Assembly: GCF_003073045.1 (NCBI RefSeq)
Contig: NC_037600.1
Coordinates: 10,404,758-10,468,757 of the forward strand
From: Pomacea canaliculata
Lineage: Eukaryota > Mollusca > Gastropoda > Architaenioglossa > Ampullariidae
Length of the DNA: 64,000 nt
Direction: 5' to 3'
In this document: positions 15,601-25,155 of the stretch, piece after piece
Position numbering within the stretch: the first letter of the stretch is position 1
Layout: each line of letters starts with the position of its first letter
Notes under the pieces: model-generated
The model's database searches: none
Told to the model about the DNA's origin: nothing
The model's input: only the letters and a program-made list of their open reading frames with translations
Translations under genes and position numbers: made by a program

Positions 15601-15810
15601 GTTTGAATTTACCGCTTCAGAACTGTCGCACGATGATTAAAATTTCTTTTAACTTTTAAATCAAAATTTTAAAAGAAATACAAACAAAAGCCATGGTCAA
15701 CGTCTGATCTCAAGCGAACTGTCTGGTAACTACAAAGTGCATCATTCAAAACCTCACCTGCCATTAAAGTCTAGTGGCAAAGTGGGATCGAAACCCCTTG
15801 TGAGCTCCAT
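685..15810 (-). CDS. CDK5RAP2: Centrosomin/CDK5RAP2/myomegalin-like centrosomal coiled-coil protein, 5' part (17 coding exons, partial)
   Basis: The product should nucleate microtubules at the centrosome by recruiting gamma-tubulin ring complexes. Coding exons, in order: 15758-15810, 12811-12908, 12181-12248, 11605-11712, 11263-11339, 10874-10997, 10267-10380, 9664-9695, 8913-9069, 7380-7475, 6451-6612, 5210-5302, 3806-3898, 1939-2043, 1639-1713, 993-1124, 685-747. All join in phase with GT-AG borders, giving 550 codons without a stop. The first ATG (15808-15810) opens MELTRGFDPTLPLDF. Residues about 66-130 form the centrosomin motif 1 (CM1, Pfam Cnn_1N), with the hallmark KKENFSLKLRIYFLEERM; the Phe at about residue 83 matches the Phe that binds the gamma-tubulin ring complex in human CDK5RAP2. 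The rest is heptad-rich coiled coil (residues 135-550). No stop codon is reached, so the C-terminal part lies beyond position 1. From this part alone, CDK5RAP2 and PDE4DIP (myomegalin) cannot be told apart. Confidence 0.9.
2709..3093. mobile_element. hAT-type MITE, 385 bp, with perfect 8-bp target duplication
   Basis: The ends are imperfect terminal inverted repeats: CAGGGATGCCCAACCT at the left and AGGTTGGGCATCACTG at the right. The 8-bp direct repeat CTCTATAA flanks it at 2701-2708 and 3094-3101, the target-site length of hAT transposons. The interior is rich in CCCGCG/GGCCCG and holds a long T run; no transposase frame is visible, so this is a non-autonomous copy. It lies in the intron between the exons at 3806-3898 and 1939-2043 of the CDK5RAP2-like gene. 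Confidence 0.88.
3411..3729. mobile_element. Second hAT-type MITE, 319 bp, with 8-bp target duplication
   Basis: The left end begins CAGTGGTTCTCAAAGT and the right end finishes ACTTTGAGAACCCG, an inverted-repeat pair typical of hAT elements. The 8-bp direct repeat TCCTAGAA flanks it (3403-3410 and 3730-3737). GGACCACC and CGCGGACCAC motifs are repeated inside. No coding potential is seen. It sits about 320 bp from the first MITE in the same intron but has different termini, so it is a separate family and insertion. Confidence 0.88.
13085..13160 (+). repeat. Retroposon 3' tail, 'TGTAAAGGGCCTTGAG...ATTATTATTATC'
   Basis: A short copy of the non-LTR/SINE 3' end that ends in an ATT microsatellite, like those at 14932-15003, 49410-49485 and 54436-54505. 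It lies in the first large intron of the CDK5RAP2-like gene. The exact 5' limit is unclear. Confidence 0.5.
14932..15003 (+). repeat. Retroposon 3' tail with ATT microsatellite
   Basis: It contains GTAAAGCACTTTGATCCTGC, then GGAGTAAAGTGCAATATAAA, and ends in an ATT repeat. Tails of this form are common at the 3' ends of mollusc LINEs and SINEs. The upstream body is not recognisable here. Confidence 0.55.
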
Positions 15811-16220
15811 GATATCCGCTTGCGACAGGTAACACACTACCTGTTCAGTCAAATGTTATCACTCGCCCGTGTCAACAAGTCTTTCGTACGATTCTCCATA
15901 CTTAGAATCGGGTCGAATTCAAGGCGCATGCGCAGCCTCGCGAAGTGTTTTCGGCAATCTTCGGCCCTCGTCGGAAATGTGCCTGGCATCACCACCAGCG
16001 GATTGAATCATGGTCAACAGGTCATGTTTACCACTGACGGGTCATTTCCGCCAATTGCCTTGAGCCCTGAATTGCCATCTCATAGCGCGCACTGAACAGT
16101 GTTGGTTTATTCGGATGTTTAAACTTTGCGAATTGCGATACTGATCTAAGCATTTTTTTTGTTGTTGTTGTTGTTGCTAACCATCGTTAAATTCTGGTTA
16201 ACTATAATCTAGTTTTAGCG
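15811..16220. promoter_or_regulatory. Bidirectional promoter region between the CDK5RAP2-like gene and a small plus-strand gene
   Basis: These 410 bp separate two divergent start codons (15810 minus, 16221 plus). The stretch is richer in CpG than its surroundings, especially 15880-16090, and carries a GTT repeat at 16160-16177. Promoter function is inferred from the head-to-head arrangement; I do not see a TATA box at a convincing position for either gene. Confidence 0.55.
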
Positions 16221-16756
16221 ATGGACGAAGGTAAAATGGCTCAGTTGCGCGCACAGATGGAAAGATTACGCACTTTCATCGCTACAAAAAAATTCTGGGT
16301 TGGTGCGAATAGAAGTGAGAATACCATAAGCGGCATAAGGCATCAAGCAAAGCACTATGTGCTGGAAGGCAGGTATTCTATTTATGATCTAATCTGTCAC
16401 AATTATAGAATACGAAATATTATTACATGTCAGTTCTTAATGAACCAAGCATAGGAAGTCTAATATATTTCATCATTGCTTTTTCATTGCATGACATCAA
16501 ATGTTACTGACACAGTGGTATTAGGATCCCTTGCACATTGTTGGGGAGAGACAAAAACTTAATTTAATCAGATAAATTTCTTAGGACATAAGTTACATGT
16601 ACTATTGGCAATGAAACACAGTTTTTAAAAACTTTTCCTATGCATTGTGAGCAGAAAACCATTTCATTGTTATAATTTGTGTGTATTACTTTCATCCAAC
16701 AGATAAACGTCTTCCTATAAAGTATTTTGTGTCTGTCTTGTAGGCGACAATATATT
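16221..16756 (+). CDS. Small two-exon gene for a ~57-residue protein of unknown function
   Basis: Exon 1 starts at the ATG at 16221 and encodes a charged N-terminus (MDEGKMAQLRAQMERLRTF...). The open frame dies just past position 16375, where a good donor (GGCAG|GTATTC) lies. The acceptor TTGTAG ends at 16743. With the GT donor at 16376 the protein ends ...EGRRQYILH (stop about 16754-16756). A GC donor four bases upstream (GAAG|GCAGGT) would instead give ...EGDNIFFIDKKDKM (stop near 16784). Poly(A) signals AATAAA follow at 17328-17333 and 17477-17482. The N-terminal half predicts an amphipathic helix; there is no signal peptide or membrane segment. I do not recognise the family. Its divergent placement opposite a centrosomal gene and its intact splice and poly(A) signals favour a real gene. 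Confidence 0.5.
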
Positions 16757-17327
16757 CTTCATTGACAAAAAGGACAAAATGTAATCGTTCTGTCATTTAT
16801 TACCTAATATGTTGGATGTTTTCTTTGAAACTCTTGAAAGGATGTAAAGTCTCCTGTTGCTCCAACCTACCCTGGATAAGACGGTTGATGAGACTGTCAA
16901 AAAAAGTGAACACAAAAAGTTTCAGGAGTAGTACACTTGTGAAGTGTTGTCTTTTTCCTTTCTTTTCTTTGTGTTTCCCAGTTGAATGATTTGCTGCATA
17001 AGCACTTCTAATTGTTTGTGGGTTATAGCATGTTGCTTATGCAGTGCTGAATTTCCAGTGTGGGTTGCCATACACTATAATATTATGACCACACACACAC
17101 ATGTGGATGTAAATAAATTTTCTTTTTTGTTTTCATTAATACAATAGTGTAAGTGGTGTATGTACTTCTCCTACATTTATGTCAGACAATTTCCTTATGT
17201 GATGTGGGTATGGTTTTGTTAACATAGTGGTTCATTGTTTCAGATGGATCTTCTGTTTGCATAGGACTGCGCTGTGTACATGGATTTATTTGGCAATTTA
17301 AGCACAATGTGATGTGTGAGTTTGTTC

Positions 17328-17333
17328 AATAAA
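17328..17333 (+). terminator. Poly(A) signal AATAAA for the small plus-strand gene
   Basis: This is a canonical hexamer about 570 bp after the putative stop codon, followed by GT-rich sequence. A second hexamer at 17477-17482 could serve as an alternative. Confidence 0.5.
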
Positions 17334-17483
17334 GAAATGGAATTGAAATGCTGTTTTTTGTATCATGTACAAGTGTAGCACAGAGTGCAATAATTTACCA
17401 ATGAGTGTTGAATGTTCATTCCCCATTAGTATGCAATACATTAATAATTTATGTCTGCATGTGTTGGATTGTATGTAATAAAA

Positions 17484-19751
17484 TGCCCCAATGCAAATGA
17501 GACATCACGCCTCAACGCACTGATTACAAGACCGTGATTACTATTTCCACATAATACTATGCTATCTTATCAGTTGAAATAAAACCTAACTTAGTAAAAG
17601 TGCTCCACAAACTGACCGTAAACGACAAAAACATTTCAATTGGTATAATATGAAAGGTGTATATTCATGAATTTAAAAATTGCACACATGGTCCAATGTA
17701 ATGATAAATTACAACAAAGAAGATTTTCCACATAAAAAGGGCAAGAAACCATTGACTTATAATTATAATAAAATCCTTTGCAGTGGACAGTCATGTTTGA
17801 AAGTAATGTGCACATGCAATAAAAGCCTTAGTACAAGAGTACCTTGCAAATGCATGTTTCCCCAAGTCATTCACACCTAGGATCTTGATGACAATGCAAA
17901 TCTTTAGCTCAAAGCACAGAGCTTTAACCAAACCTACATGCAGACAGCTTATATATATAAAAATCCCAACTAATTTTTTGTAGCACTCATTCTTTCCTTC
18001 CTCCAGCCCCATACCTGCATATGTAACAAAAGCATACTCAAACAGGATAAACACACCTTTGCTCTCTCTCTCTTCCTGTCACATACATTCTGTATTCTTT
18101 ACTATTTATTCACCCTCCAAGGGGTACACACTCCCATCCATTGCAATGTACAATATCTCACATATACATTTTATTCATTTATCTGGTTCACCATCCTTAG
18201 TAATATCTTCACAACTTTCGCTAATATGCTGAGGGTCTTTTGCTTTCTTTAAAGTTAATAATGGCTGGAATTTATAAGCATTTGGATTGTGAATATAGTA
18301 GTGTGGTAAATCATTTTTACACTGGTCATCAAATTTTTTACAGTTAAATAGAGTATTAATAACAACAATAGTCACTGCACACTGGGACTATGTAACACTG
18401 AGGAGCTATGCACTGATATGAACAATCTGAATAGCCATATGTTCTTTATGTTTGCAGCTACACCCATCTCAATATGAAGCATAAGGGTTCATAATTATAT
18501 GGTATTAACATTTTTTTTTGCGAGGGTGCCTGCATGTGTACATGAAAGGGGATGGTGTGTGTATGTGTGTGTGCTTATATATACATATGTAAACGTAAGG
18601 CAAATATTCATTTCCAAGTGTAGGTGTTGTAAGTGTCCATTTTAAGTGCATGTGCAAACAACAAATTTTTCATGGACATTCACCTTATACATTAAGGACA
18701 ACTAAGATTTATTGAGTAATAATGAATGTACACTGGTACAGTGCTTTACCCACAACTCTAGGGTCATAATCTGGGTACTAAGTCACTTATATAACAGCAT
18801 GAACAGTAGAAGTTAAATGAAAACAATGAAACCTGTGTGTATTTTACAGAAACGTGTGGCAAAACCCTTGATGTTTCTTAATTCTCATTTGACTTAATGT
18901 GATGATGTATCACATGAGCGAGGGGGCCCGGGTTTATTCTATGTGCAGTTGTTTGGCTGGCAATCAATTTTGTGTGGGTTGGAAGCAATCAGAGAAGTAC
19001 AGTACTGTCGTACATGATACAAAACATAAATTTACAATTTAAACTAACAGCATATCTATTCCTCATTGTGAAATCAGCTCAATTGTCATTTGCTGGTAGA
19101 AAAAAATGCAGCAGTTGACATCATTTGCATTTTACACTGTTTACCATATTGTGATATCCCTCTTTCTGCTCCACTGTACTATATTGCAAATTTTGTGCAC
19201 CCAATTTTTTGAAATTAGCTCCCATCTCTGGAGATCTCCACTGAAAAAGAAAATCGTGGTGATCACACTGTGCATGAAAACACTAAATATTTATTCGTGA
19301 TATGCTAAAGCATTACTTATGGACTGACTGATGCATAAATCTTAATATTGACATCAACATAAGAAGAAAAACAATTCTGTGTAATGCGGAAATAAAGAAT
19401 GAAACCTAAGTAGTCAAAACGACTGAATCACTTTGCTTGATTCAGTCACGGACTTCTTTATACGATCGGTCGTTCAGCATCGCTAAACGTCAATAGCACA
19501 TTACACGTTTCGTTCACATGAATTAAAAATAAATTAAGCCTGTGTGCACTATATTAATTAGCACGCTACAATACTATATAACGCCATATATATATATACT
19601 ATAATACAATCCTAGAAAAACAAATAACAGACGGAACACTACGAAGAAACCGACTAAGCGACGAGTACAAAATAAACCGGGGACACAAGTTCGTGATGAT
19701 ACCTAAAAAAATAGCAGACGAACAGTTACAAAGAAACCGATCGACTAAGCC
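17484..19751. other. Intergenic region without recognisable genes
   Basis: AT-rich sequence with short TG/TA microsatellites (about 18555-18590 and 19586-19600). A weak 'GTGCTTTACCCACAACTC' motif at about 18740 may be a reverse copy of the retroposon tail. No reading frame has exon-like borders. It lies between the small gene and the large palindrome. Confidence 0.5.
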
Positions 19752-19869
19752 ACGAATAAAAATTAAAATGTAACTTACCTTCTTATTTTTGTAGGGCTGA
19801 TTTGTTATTGAGCTGCATCACAACTCGATCCGCGAGTCTACCACACTTGACAATGTTGTTAAATTCAAG
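19752..19869 (+). repeat. Flank unit F: 118-bp direct repeat, outer copy
   Basis: This sequence abuts the left arm of the palindrome and ends in GTTGTTAAATTCAAG (19855-19869). A second copy in the same orientation occupies the palindrome centre (22304-22427). That copy differs by a few substitutions and a 6-bp insertion (AGGTCC) after CATCACAAC. Confidence 0.9.
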
Positions 19870-22303
19870 TGTCCATCCTCCAGTGACGCGACTTGTTGTA
19901 TGCAAACACAGTTCTGCTTAAACCTGCAACATAAACAGAAACACGTCTTGAAAACTTGCAAAGCTTAGGAAGTCGAGATGCTAGTGAATGACACATTTGG
20001 TATGACACTCGATTTTATAGTATTATAAGTTACAAAAAAAAACAAAAACAAAATTCAACGTTTTCAGATAATGGATTACGAAAATTATCTACAATATCAG
20101 CGTCAGGTGCTGAATTGTAGAATACGTCTGGTATGCGATGTTTTTATTATAATCAGTCTGCCATTTTACAAATTTAGTAGTGAGAGAATTGTTTCCCATG
20201 TACGAACATTACTGAGAAACAAGAGTTGTTTCCATTTAACACTGGACACGTAAGGAGAAATATTATTTTAAAAAGTAAATGTTTTCATTAAAGTAAACAA
20301 AACTGTTACACAAAATACGGTACAATGTAATAAATAACATCCGCAGCTAGAAAATATAAACAAAGTTGTATATATGCAGAAATTTTAAAGTAAAAAGTAT
20401 TTAAATAGTATGTTGTGTTACCAAACCTGAATAGTACGTAAAGCTAAATGCAAGTGTTTCCGTGTTTCCGAACGGCATTTCATCGCTTGTCTGTGGTGAC
20501 AAGTCGCTTTTTTTATGCCATGAGTGAAACTCAGTCGTCGTTATTATCAGCGTAATATCTGATACGTCCCCCACATGTGGGACTTCGATATTACACTGAT
20601 TTAGAGAACATGACGGAGGGTTAGGGACTTGCTCCACCTCTGCCAAGGGTCGGCCTGGTGATGAACCTCCAGGATTGGCCCACTCCCCTCCAGGGGAGAA
20701 AAATTAACCAAAATCAGTAATAAAGTTATAAAAATATGCGAGTTTTTACATATTTCCTTTCAAGTCGTTTTTATAAATTGCATTTCTTTTTATCACTGCG
20801 TTATTTCATTTCCACCCGCTTCTCTGCTCAGTCTCCGACGAATGTCCGTTGAAACACACGACGGACAGATTGAATTATAAAGTAACAATACTAATATGTA
20901 AATAAATAATGTGAGATATGACTATCCAGAAAAAGTTGACATGACTGTGTTTGAATAAATGAGAATTTTTGTACTTGAACAAAGTAAACTTTTGGACATT
21001 AAAAAATCAGACATCAACTAAAAATAAACCCAAATACTTCCTTTGGAGCGAAAAAATAATATAAAACCTAGTCTTATTTTCGGGGAAACGTGGTAATTAC
21101 ACCTTTAGATCAATCCTCTAGCCACCAGGACATCAGAAAAGCTGTAAGAAGTCATGCACACTTTTTTTTCTTGCCATTTGGTGTGGGGCCAGTCGTGCTG
21201 ACATCTTGTGATAACAGACCACGTGACAATATGGCCTTCACCACCAAGGAAAGTAGCTGAAGGATCAGGATCATCTTATCAATGGGATCACCGACCGCCA
21301 ATCAGCATTGAGTAGGTCGTCAGATAACCGCTGGCTGGGGTTCTGACTGACGATGACGTGATGTCTACCTCTTCCGGATACACTTTCAGTTTACTGTGTG
21401 CACGATATGTCGATAACGAGACCCGAGACCCGAGACTAGTGACAGCAACTCACGCTCACAGCAAACACTGAATCTCTGAGCCCACATTCCTACATCCACC
21501 AAAAACAAAAACAACAACAACAAAACCAGGTGACTATGCAGTTTATTAAATGTCATTAATCACTGCAACACTCAACAGTCTCTTGCGACACGGAGGGCCC
21601 TGTAATGCTCCTCCGCTGGAATCGTGCAGGCGAGCAGATCAGCTCTTCCATCTTTCTCGCCGCTCATCGATGGCCTTTCATCGGCGCAGATCCCCAAAGT
21701 CTCACTTCCCTATAGGGGCCGTTCAAACACCCAACGCCCTTGCAGGCTGGGGAGATTCGAGATGTTCAACGTCAAGAGTAAGCTGACAGGTGGAACCAAC
21801 AGGGTACATGTCACACCTTGCCCGATCCAAGACGAGAACTGAATGACAGTATACCCGATTCGTAGTATTCAGTTCAGTTCAGTCCCATGCCCGATCCGGG
21901 CGTAGGGGGGGACCTTCCGGCAGCAGCAACAGACATCTTTTCTGTTGTGCGTCCATGAGTCCTTTCAGTGGGCTTTGGCGAACTTGGCGGCGCCCATCTC
22001 CTCTCCAAGTATTTGTATTGACGTGCATAAGAACACGTCAGCCCCTCACAGCGTTTGGCCCGCCAGCAGAAGCGGTTAACGGGGTGTAGCCAGGTTAAGG
22101 ACCTGGAGCCAGCTGTGAGAGTTGAGTGCCATGTGAGTGCTCCCGTCTGTCCCAAGGGACACTGCTGCCGCAGGCGCAGGGGTCAACAGATGCGCATGCG
22201 CAGACAAGGCAATTTGTGGGCTTGATATTCCGTGAGATGAGAATGTGTCCGAGCTGAGGAATTGCCCATGTGTTAGGACAGAATATGTCTTGAATTTAAC
22301 AAC
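19870..22303. repeat. Left arm of a large inverted repeat (2434 bp)
   Basis: Read in reverse complement, this arm matches 22413-25155 along its whole length. The outer ends are TGTCCATCCTCCAGTGACGC at 19870 and its complement ending at 25155. The inner ends are GACAGAATATGTCTTGAATT and its complement. The arm is bounded by a perfect 15-bp inverted repeat: GTTGTTAAATTCAAG (19855-19869) and CTTGAATTTAACAAC (22289-22303). Against the right arm it has a private 62-bp segment (21691-21752), lacks the 367-bp hAT insertion, and shows a short diverged block near 20490-20570. Confidence 0.93.
21000..21095 (-). mobile_element. Copy of a widespread 'CCCCGAAAATAAGAC' DNA-transposon-derived repeat (left arm)
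   Basis: Reading minus, it starts TTTCCCCGAAAATAAGAC and continues with TTATATTATTTTTTCGCTCC and GATGTCTGATTTTTTAATG. This resembles a MITE-like repeat found in many animal genomes. The family name is not certain and was not searched. The mirror copy is at 23936-24030. Confidence 0.5.
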
Positions 22304-22427
22304 ACGAATAAAAATTAAAATGTAACTTACCTTAATATTTTTGTAGGGCTGATTTGTTATTGAGCTGCATCACAACAGGTCCTCGATCCGCGAGTCTACC
22401 ACACTTGACAATGTTGTTAAATTCAAG
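22304..22427 (+). repeat. Flank unit F, inner copy; positions 22304-22412 form the palindrome spacer
   Basis: This is a 124-bp copy of the sequence at 19752-19869. Its first 109 bp are the unpaired loop between the arms. Its last 15 bp (GTTGTTAAATTCAAG, 22413-22427) pair with the end of the left arm. Confidence 0.9.
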
Positions 22428-23090
22428 ACATATTCTGTCCTAACACATGGGCAATTCCTCAGCTCGGACACATTCTCATCTCACGGAATATCAAGCCCAC
22501 AAATTGCCTTGTCTGCGCATGCGCATCTGTTGACCCCTGCGCCTGCGGCAGCAGTGTCCCTTGGGACAGACGGGAGCACTCACATGGCACTCAACTCTCA
22601 CAGCTGGCTCCAGGTCCTTAACCTGGCTACACCCCGTTAACCACTTCTGCTGGCGGGCCAAACGCTGTGAGGGGCTGACGTGTTCTTATGCACGTCAATA
22701 CAAATACTTGGAGAGGAGATGGGCGCCGCCAAGTTCGCCAAAGCCCACTGAAAGGACTCATGGACGCACAACAGAAAAGATGTCTGTTGCTGCTGCCGGA
22801 AGGTCCCCCCTACGCCCGGATCGGGCATGGGACTGAACTGAACTGAATACTACGAATCGGGTATACTGTCATTCAGTTCTCGTCTTGGATCGGGCAAGGT
22901 GTGACATGTACCCTGTTGGTTCCACCTGTCAGCTTACTCTTGACGTTGAACATCTCGAATCTCTGCGCCGATGAAAGGCCATCGATGAGCGGCGAGAAAG
23001 ATGGAAGAGCTGATCTGCTCGCCTGCACGATTCCAGCGGAGGAGCATTACAGGGCCCTCCGTGTCGCAAGAGACTGTTGAGTGTTGCAGT

Positions 23091-23457
23091 CAGGGCCGTG
23101 CTTAGGGGCAGGCGGACGAGGCATCTGCCTAGGGCCCCGCGCTTCAAGGGGCCCCGCGCTTTTGATTGATATGGTAACTAGGCCTATGGAAGTGTAGTCA
23201 GCCGTATCACATTCTCGCTGGACGCGCTTGGAGACAGAAGGCTGCTGGACACCGAGGATTTATCGCGCATGAACGTTCGTGCATTGAGCTATTGCTGGAT
23301 TTATGTGCCACTAGGCACTGTGCTGTCAATGATAAAAGACGAGATATCCCTGAGGAAAAAAGTGACTTGAGATCCCAACTAAAACCGTGTGATCGTGGCG
23401 TGAGGGCCCCGCACATGCCCTTTGCCTCGGGCCCCGCGGGGGCTAAGAACGGGCCTG
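23091..23457. mobile_element. hAT-type MITE, 367 bp, present only in the right arm
   Basis: Termini are CAGGGCCGTGCTTAG and CTAAGAACGGGCCTG, inverted with two mismatches in 15. The 8-bp direct repeat GTTGCAGT flanks it (23083-23090 and 23458-23465). The left arm has a single copy of this octamer in complement (21562-21569) and no insert, so the empty site is preserved within the same molecule. The interior is rich in GGGGCCCCGCG and has no usable transposase frame. Confidence 0.93.
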
Positions 23458-23935
23458 GTTGCAGTGATTAATGACATTTAATAAACTGCATAGTCACCTG
23501 GTTTTGTTGTTGTTGTTTTTGTTTTTGGTGGATGTAGGAATGTGGGCTCAGAGATTCAGTGTTTGCTGTGAGCGTGAGTTGCTGTCACTAGTCTCGGGTC
23601 TCGGGTCTCGTTATCGACATATCGTGCACACAGTAAACTGAAAGTGTATCCGGAAGAGGTAGACATCACGTCATCGTCAGTCAGAACCCCAGCCAGCGGT
23701 TATCTGACGACCTACTCAATGCTGATTGGCGGTCGGTGATCCCATTGATAAGATGATCCTGATCCTTCAGCTACTTTCCTTGGTGGTGAAGGCCATATTG
23801 TCACGTGGTCTGTTATCACAAGATGTCAGCACCGACTGGCCTCACACCAAATGGCAAGAAAAAAAAGTGTGCATGACTTCTTACAGCTTTTCTGATGTCC
23901 TGGTGGCTAGAGGATTGATCTAAAGGTGTAATTAC

Positions 23936-24030
23936 CACGTTTCCCCGAAAATAAGACTAGGTTTTATATTATTTTTTCGCTCCAAAGGAAGTATTTGGGT
24001 TTATTTTTAGTTGATGTCTGATTTTTTAAT
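23936..24030 (+). mobile_element. Mirror copy of the 'CCCCGAAAATAAGAC' repeat (right arm)
   Basis: It has the same sequence as 21000-21095 in the opposite orientation, so it was duplicated with the arm rather than inserted separately. Confidence 0.5.
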
Positions 24031-24962
24031 GTCCAAAAGTTTACTTTGTTCAAGTACAAAAATTCTCATTTATTCAAACACAGTCATGTCAACTTTTTCT
24101 GGATAGTCATATCTCACATTATTTATTTACATATTAGTATTGTTACTTTATAATTCAATCTGTCCGTCGTGTGTTTCAACGGACATTCGTCGGAGACTGA
24201 GCGGAGAAGCGGGTGGAAATGAAATAACGCAGTGATAAAAAGAAATGCAATTTATAAAAACGACTATGTTAAAACTCGCATATTTTTATAACTTTATTTT
24301 TGATTTTGGTTAATTTTTCTCCCCTGGAGGGGAGTGGGCCAATCCTGGAGGTTCATCACCAGGCCGACCCTTGGCAGAGGTGGAGCAAGTCCCTAACCCT
24401 CCGTCATGTTCTCTAAATCAGTGTAATATCGAAGTCCCACATGTGGGGGACGTATCAGATATTACGCTGAAAATAACGACGCCTAAGCTCCTCTCATGGA
24501 AAAAGAAAACGCAACATGTCACCACGGACAAGCGATGAAATGCCGTTCGGAAACACGGAAACACTTGCATTTTGCTTTACGTACTATTCAGGTTTGGTAA
24601 CACAACATACTATTTAAATACTTGTTACTGTAAAAATTCTGCATATATACAACTTTGTTTATATTTTCTAGCTGCGGATGTTATTTATTACATTGTACCG
24701 TATTTTGTGTAACAGTTTTGTTTACCTTAATGAAAACATTTACTTTTTAAAATAATATTTCTCCTTACGTGTCCAGTGTTAAATGGAAACAACTCTTGTT
24801 TCTCAGTAATGTTCGTACATGGGAAACAATTCTCTCACTACTAAATTTGTAAAATGGCAGACTGATTATAATAAAAACATCGCATACCAGACGTATTCTA
24901 CAATTCAGCACCTGACGCTGATATTGTAGATAATTTTCGTAATCCATTATCTGAAAACGTTG

Positions 24963-24996
<34 letters not shown>

Positions 24997-25155
24997 TTAT
25001 AATACTATAAAATCGAGTGTCATACCAAATGTGTCATTCACTAGCATCTCGACTTCCTAAGCTTTGCAAGTTTTCAAGACGTGTTTCTGTTTATGTTGCA
25101 GGTTTAAGCCGAACTGTGTTTGCATACAACAAGTCGCGTCACTGGAGGATGGACA

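Larger units (their letters stand above)
22413..25155. repeat. Right arm of the large inverted repeat (2743 bp)
   Basis: This is the reverse complement of 19870-22303. The length difference is accounted for by an hAT MITE plus its target duplication (+375 bp), loss of the 62-bp segment seen in the left arm, and a homopolymer expansion (29 T at 24965-24993 against a broken A tract at 20033-20050). Homology stops abruptly after GGACA at 25155; the 15-bp inverted repeat expected at that outer end is absent. Confidence 0.93.

Noticed and set aside
20071..20253. Open frame of 60 codons repeated exactly in the right arm (24765-24947, minus)
   Set aside because: The duplication follows from the palindrome itself. 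There is no recognised domain, and an AT-rich frame of this size is expected by chance.
20401..20646. Open frame beginning AEVEQVPNPPSCSLNQC, with a partner near 24371
   Set aside because: It has no ATG start. The part after VSDITL falls in the diverged block and changes between arms. No known family was recognised, so it is not called as a gene.
21874..22155. 93-codon frame in the left arm and its 91-codon mirror at 22561-22836
   Set aside because: GC-rich repeat sequence with no domain; it ends in a TTCAG repeat typical of retroposon tails, so coding is unlikely.
23207..23416. 69-codon minus-strand frame inside the hAT MITE
   Set aside because: It lies wholly within a 367-bp non-autonomous element and does not resemble a hAT transposase.
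19752..25155. Palindrome as a long-read hairpin artefact
   Set aside because: The arms differ by a MITE with target duplication, a 62-bp indel, a homopolymer length change and a diverged block, which a fold-back read would not produce. A residual assembly error at the centre cannot be excluded without reads.
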